A stretch of DNA of 64,000 nucleotides from Xanthomonas sp. DAR 34887 (GTDB lineage Bacteria; Pseudomonadota; Gammaproteobacteria; Xanthomonadales; Xanthomonadaceae). The stretch covers positions 2,271,001-2,335,000 of the forward strand of contig NZ_CP162490.1 in assembly GCF_041245805.1 (NCBI RefSeq), in the 5' to 3' direction. This document shows, in pieces, positions 60,782-64,000 of this stretch (the first letter of the stretch is position 1; each line of letters opens with the position of its first letter). The translations under genes and the position numbers were made by a program. The notes under the pieces are model-generated. The model worked only from the letters and a program-made list of their open reading frames with translations. It was not told the DNA's origin and ran no database searches.

Positions 60782-62239
60782 TCAATTGGCCTTGTGGATC
60801 GCCCGCTTGCTGACCGCCATCGCGGCGTCGTGGATCGCCTCGGACAGGGTCGGATGGGCGTGGCAGATGCGCGCCAGGTCGTCGGCCGAGCCGTTGAACT
60901 CCATTGCCAGCACGCCTTCGTGGACCAGCTCGGAGACGCCGACGCCGACCAGGTGCAGGCCGAGCACGCGGTCGGTTTCGGCGTGCGCGATGACCTTGAC
61001 GAAGCCGGCCGGCTCGCCCATGGCCACCGCACGGCCGATCGCCGCGAACGGGAAGCTGCCGGTCTTGTACGGCACGTTCTCGGCCTTGAGCTGCTGCTCG
61101 GTCTTGCCGACCCAGGCGATTTCCGGCTCGGTGTAGATGACCCACGGAATCGTGTCGAAGTTGACGTGGCCGGGCAGGCCGGCGATCAGTTCGGCGACCG
61201 CGATGCCTTCCTCGAAGCCCTTGTGCGCCAGCATCGGCCCGCGCACGCAGTCGCCGATCGCCCACACGCCGTCGACGCCGGTGTGGCAATGCGCATCGAC
61301 CTCGATCTGGCCGCGCTCGTTGACCTTCACGCCGGTGCCTTCGGCCAGCAGGCCCTTGGTGGCGGCGCGGCGGCCGACGGCCACCAGCAGCTTGTCCACG
61401 GTCAGGCTCTTCTCGCCTTCGCCATCGGTATAGGTGACGACGACTTCCTGCTTCTTGCCCTTGCCGGTGACCTCGGTCTTGGAGACCTTGGCGCCCAGCT
61501 TGATGTCCAGGCCCTGCTTCTTGAATTCCTTCAGCGCGGTCTTGGCCACTTCCGCATCGGCCAGGGCCAGGAAGTCCGGCAGCGCCTCGAGGATGGTGAC
61601 CTCGGCGCCCAGGCGCTTCCACACGCTGCCCAGCTCCAGGCCGATCACGCCGGCGCCGATCACCGCCAGGCGCTTGGGCACTTCGCTGAAGTCCAGCGCG
61701 CCGACGTTGTCGACGATGGTGGCGCCGTCGAACTTGGCGAACGGCAGTTCGATCGAATCCGAACCGGCTGCCAGGATCACGTTGGTGCCCTTGAGTTCGA
61801 CTTCGCTGCCGTCGTGTTGCTTGACCTTGACCACGTTGCCCGGCTGCCCCGCGTTTGCTTGGAGCTCGCCGAAGCCGTAGTACGGGGTGATCTTGTTCGC
61901 CTTGAACAGCATCGCGATGCCGCCGGTGAACTGTTTGACGATCTTGTCCTTGCGCCCGACCATCGCCTCGACGTCGATCTTGGCGTCCTTGAAGCTGATG
62001 CCGTGCTCGCCGAACAGGTGGCCCATGTTCCAGAACTGGCGCGAGGAATCCAGCAGCGCCTTGGACGGAATGCAGCCCACGCGCAGGCAGGTGCCGCCCA
62101 GCGCCGGCTTGCCGTCCTTGCCCAGGGCCGCGTCGATGCAGGCGACCTTCATGCCCAACTGGGCGGCGCGGATTGCTGCGTGATAACCGGCCGGACCGGC
62201 ACCGATGACGACGACGTCGAATTGTTCTTGTTCGCTCAT
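60782..62239 (-). CDS. lpd: Dihydrolipoyl dehydrogenase (E3)
   Basis: The 485-residue flavoprotein re-oxidises dihydrolipoamide of the 2-oxoglutarate dehydrogenase complex with NAD. It shows the FAD motif VVIGAGPAGYHAAIRAAQLG, the redox disulphide GGTCLRVGCIPSK (Cys pair four residues apart), the NAD motif AVIGAGVIGLELGSVW, the FAD-ribose motif VWAIGDCVRGPMLAHKG, and the His-Glu pair HAHPTLSEAI near the C-terminus. The Arg in CLRVGC replaces the commoner Asn. It follows sucB on the same strand after 115 bp that hold repeats. Confidence 0.95.
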   Translation of the reverse strand: MSEQEQFDVVVIGAGPAGYHAAIRAAQLGMKVACIDAALGKDGKPALGGTCLRVGCIPSKALLDSSRQFWNMGHLFGEHGISFKDAKIDVEAMVGRKDKIVKQFTGGIAMLFKANKITPYYGFGELQANAGQPGNVVKVKQHDGSEVELKGTNVILAAGSDSIELPFAKFDGATIVDNVGALDFSEVPKRLAVIGAGVIGLELGSVWKRLGAEVTILEALPDFLALADAEVAKTALKEFKKQGLDIKLGAKVSKTEVTGKGKKQEVVVTYTDGEGEKSLTVDKLLVAVGRRAATKGLLAEGTGVKVNERGQIEVDAHCHTGVDGVWAIGDCVRGPMLAHKGFEEGIAVAELIAGLPGHVNFDTIPWVIYTEPEIAWVGKTEQQLKAENVPYKTGSFPFAAIGRAVAMGEPAGFVKVIAHAETDRVLGLHLVGVGVSELVHEGVLAMEFNGSADDLARICHAHPTLSEAIHDAAMAVSKRAIHKAN

Positions 62240-62251
62240 TCTTCGCTCACG

Positions 62252-62348
62252 AGATTAGGGAGTAGGGATTGGGGATTCGTAAGAAGCAGGATGCTCGGGA
62301 TCGGGGGGGCGCTCTCGCCAATCCCGAATCCCGAATCACCAATCCCGG
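62252..62348. repeat. GGGATT-type opposed repeat arms (lpd/sucB gap)
   Basis: Arm one (62252-62279) AGATTAGGGAGTAGGGATT then GGGGATTCG; arm two (62317-62348) GCCAATCCCGAATCCC then GAATCACCAATCCCGG. The spacer has 37 bases. It lies inside the suc operon. Confidence 0.65.
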
Positions 62349-62354
62349 CTTGCA

Positions 62355-63569
<1,215 letters not shown>

Positions 63570-63612
63570 TGCAGAGGGCGTCCTAGTGGGTCTTTTGGAA
63601 AGGGAAGGAGGG

Positions 63613-64000
63613 TTATTCAGCGACTTGGTCGTTGAACGGATTCAATAGCGCATCGGCGACCAGCTTCAGCTGCTCTTCCACATGCTCGGCGAAATGGCCG
63701 GCAGCGGGAGACGGCGAGCGCGGGCGGCCGGCGTAATGCAGGCTTTGCCCGTCGGCCAGGCAGGCCTGCAGGTGATGCTTGATCTGGTACCAGGCGCCCT
63801 GGTTCTGCGGTTCTTCCTGACACCAGACCAGGTCGGTGGCGTTGCTGTAGCGCTTGAGTTCCGCGGCCAGCAGCTCGCGCGGGAACGGGTACAGCTGCTC
63901 CACGCGCAGGATGGCGACATCGTCCTGGCCGCGCTTGGTCTGGTCCTCGAGCAGGTCGTAGTAGACCTTGCCCGAGCAGGCCACCACGCGCTTGACCCGC
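63613..64000 (-). CDS. sucA: 2-oxoglutarate dehydrogenase E1 (C-terminal part; 5' end outside the window)
   Basis: About 128 residues of the C-terminus are visible. The phrases VKRVVACSGKVYYDL, RVEQLYPFPRELL and VWCQEEPQNQGAWYQIKHHL identify the final domain of the thiamine-diphosphate E1 enzyme that decarboxylates 2-oxoglutarate. The end reads LLNPFNDQVAE. The coding region runs off the right edge on the minus strand, so the catalytic part is not visible. It is the first of the sucA-sucB-lpd genes. Confidence 0.93.
   Translation of the reverse strand, partial: RVKRVVACSGKVYYDLLEDQTKRGQDDVAILRVEQLYPFPRELLAAELKRYSNATDLVWCQEEPQNQGAWYQIKHHLQACLADGQSLHYAGRPRSPSPAAGHFAEHVEEQLKLVADALLNPFNDQVAE

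Overview
The window is GC-rich, densely coded DNA from a gamma-proteobacterium of the Xanthomonadaceae, most probably a Xanthomonas. The clearest marker is the tmRNA, whose tag reads ANDDNYALAA, the form I know from Xanthomonas. Other support comes from the smeRv/smeU1-V-W-U2-X efflux layout known from Stenotrophomonas, GTAG-type REP palindromes, and small Xanthomonas-type proteins such as DUF6116. I saw no integrase, transposase, prophage or CRISPR array. Most of the window looks like stable chromosome.

Layout. 1-5150: a cut-off glycine-zipper lipoprotein, a membrane-anchored cytochrome c'-like protein, tcdA, a minus-strand run (two unknowns, a frameshifted zinc-ribbon gene, a TatD nuclease, DUF6116), and a second glycine-zipper protein ending in a clean terminator. 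5200-9280: gcdH, a GNAT acetyltransferase, an FMN reductase and dnaB. 9416-13925: a tightly overlapped four-gene signalling operon made of a FIST/NosP-like sensor, an orphan-type histidine kinase, an HDOD response regulator and a response regulator with a degenerate HD-GYP domain. 14022-17877: photolyase, a WS/DGAT acyltransferase and an OmpA-like lipoprotein. 17978-26946: a LysR regulator divergent from a five-gene RND efflux operon with two SDR genes. 27188-30607: a diguanylate cyclase, and a second LysR gene divergent from azoR.

31257-36805: ssrA (tmRNA) and smpB lie about 3 kb apart. Between them is a 923-residue protein that joins a Lys/Ala-rich tail, an alpha/beta-hydrolase with a GxSxG serine, and a complete subtilisin domain. 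ratA-rnfH, bamE and fur follow. 37231-44121: recN divergent from the heat-shock set hrcA-grpE-dnaK-dnaJ. 44545-49400: a secreted repeat protein coupled to a DUF3142 protein, then a pyridoxal kinase coupled to a prephenate dehydrogenase with an ACT domain. 49756-56052 (minus strand): an ABC exporter, a YigZ protein, a secreted peptidase-like hydrolase, and an ECF sigma factor with a membrane partner. 56249-59143: a GAF-GAF-GGDEF-EAL protein. 59144-59957: a gene-free repeat region. 59958-64000 (minus strand): a LOG-family hydrolase and the 2-oxoglutarate dehydrogenase genes sucA (cut off)-sucB-lpd.

The intergenic DNA is patterned. GGGATT-type short repeats form opposed arms in at least five intergenic gaps (a single arm in a sixth), two of them inside operons (dnaK/dnaJ and sucB/lpd). 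GTAG REP palindromes cluster in three places. A 14-bp tandem array lies at 59510-59690. The strongest candidates for something undescribed are the hydrolase-subtilase fusion between ssrA and smpB, and the NosP-type operon ending in a non-catalytic HD-GYP regulator.
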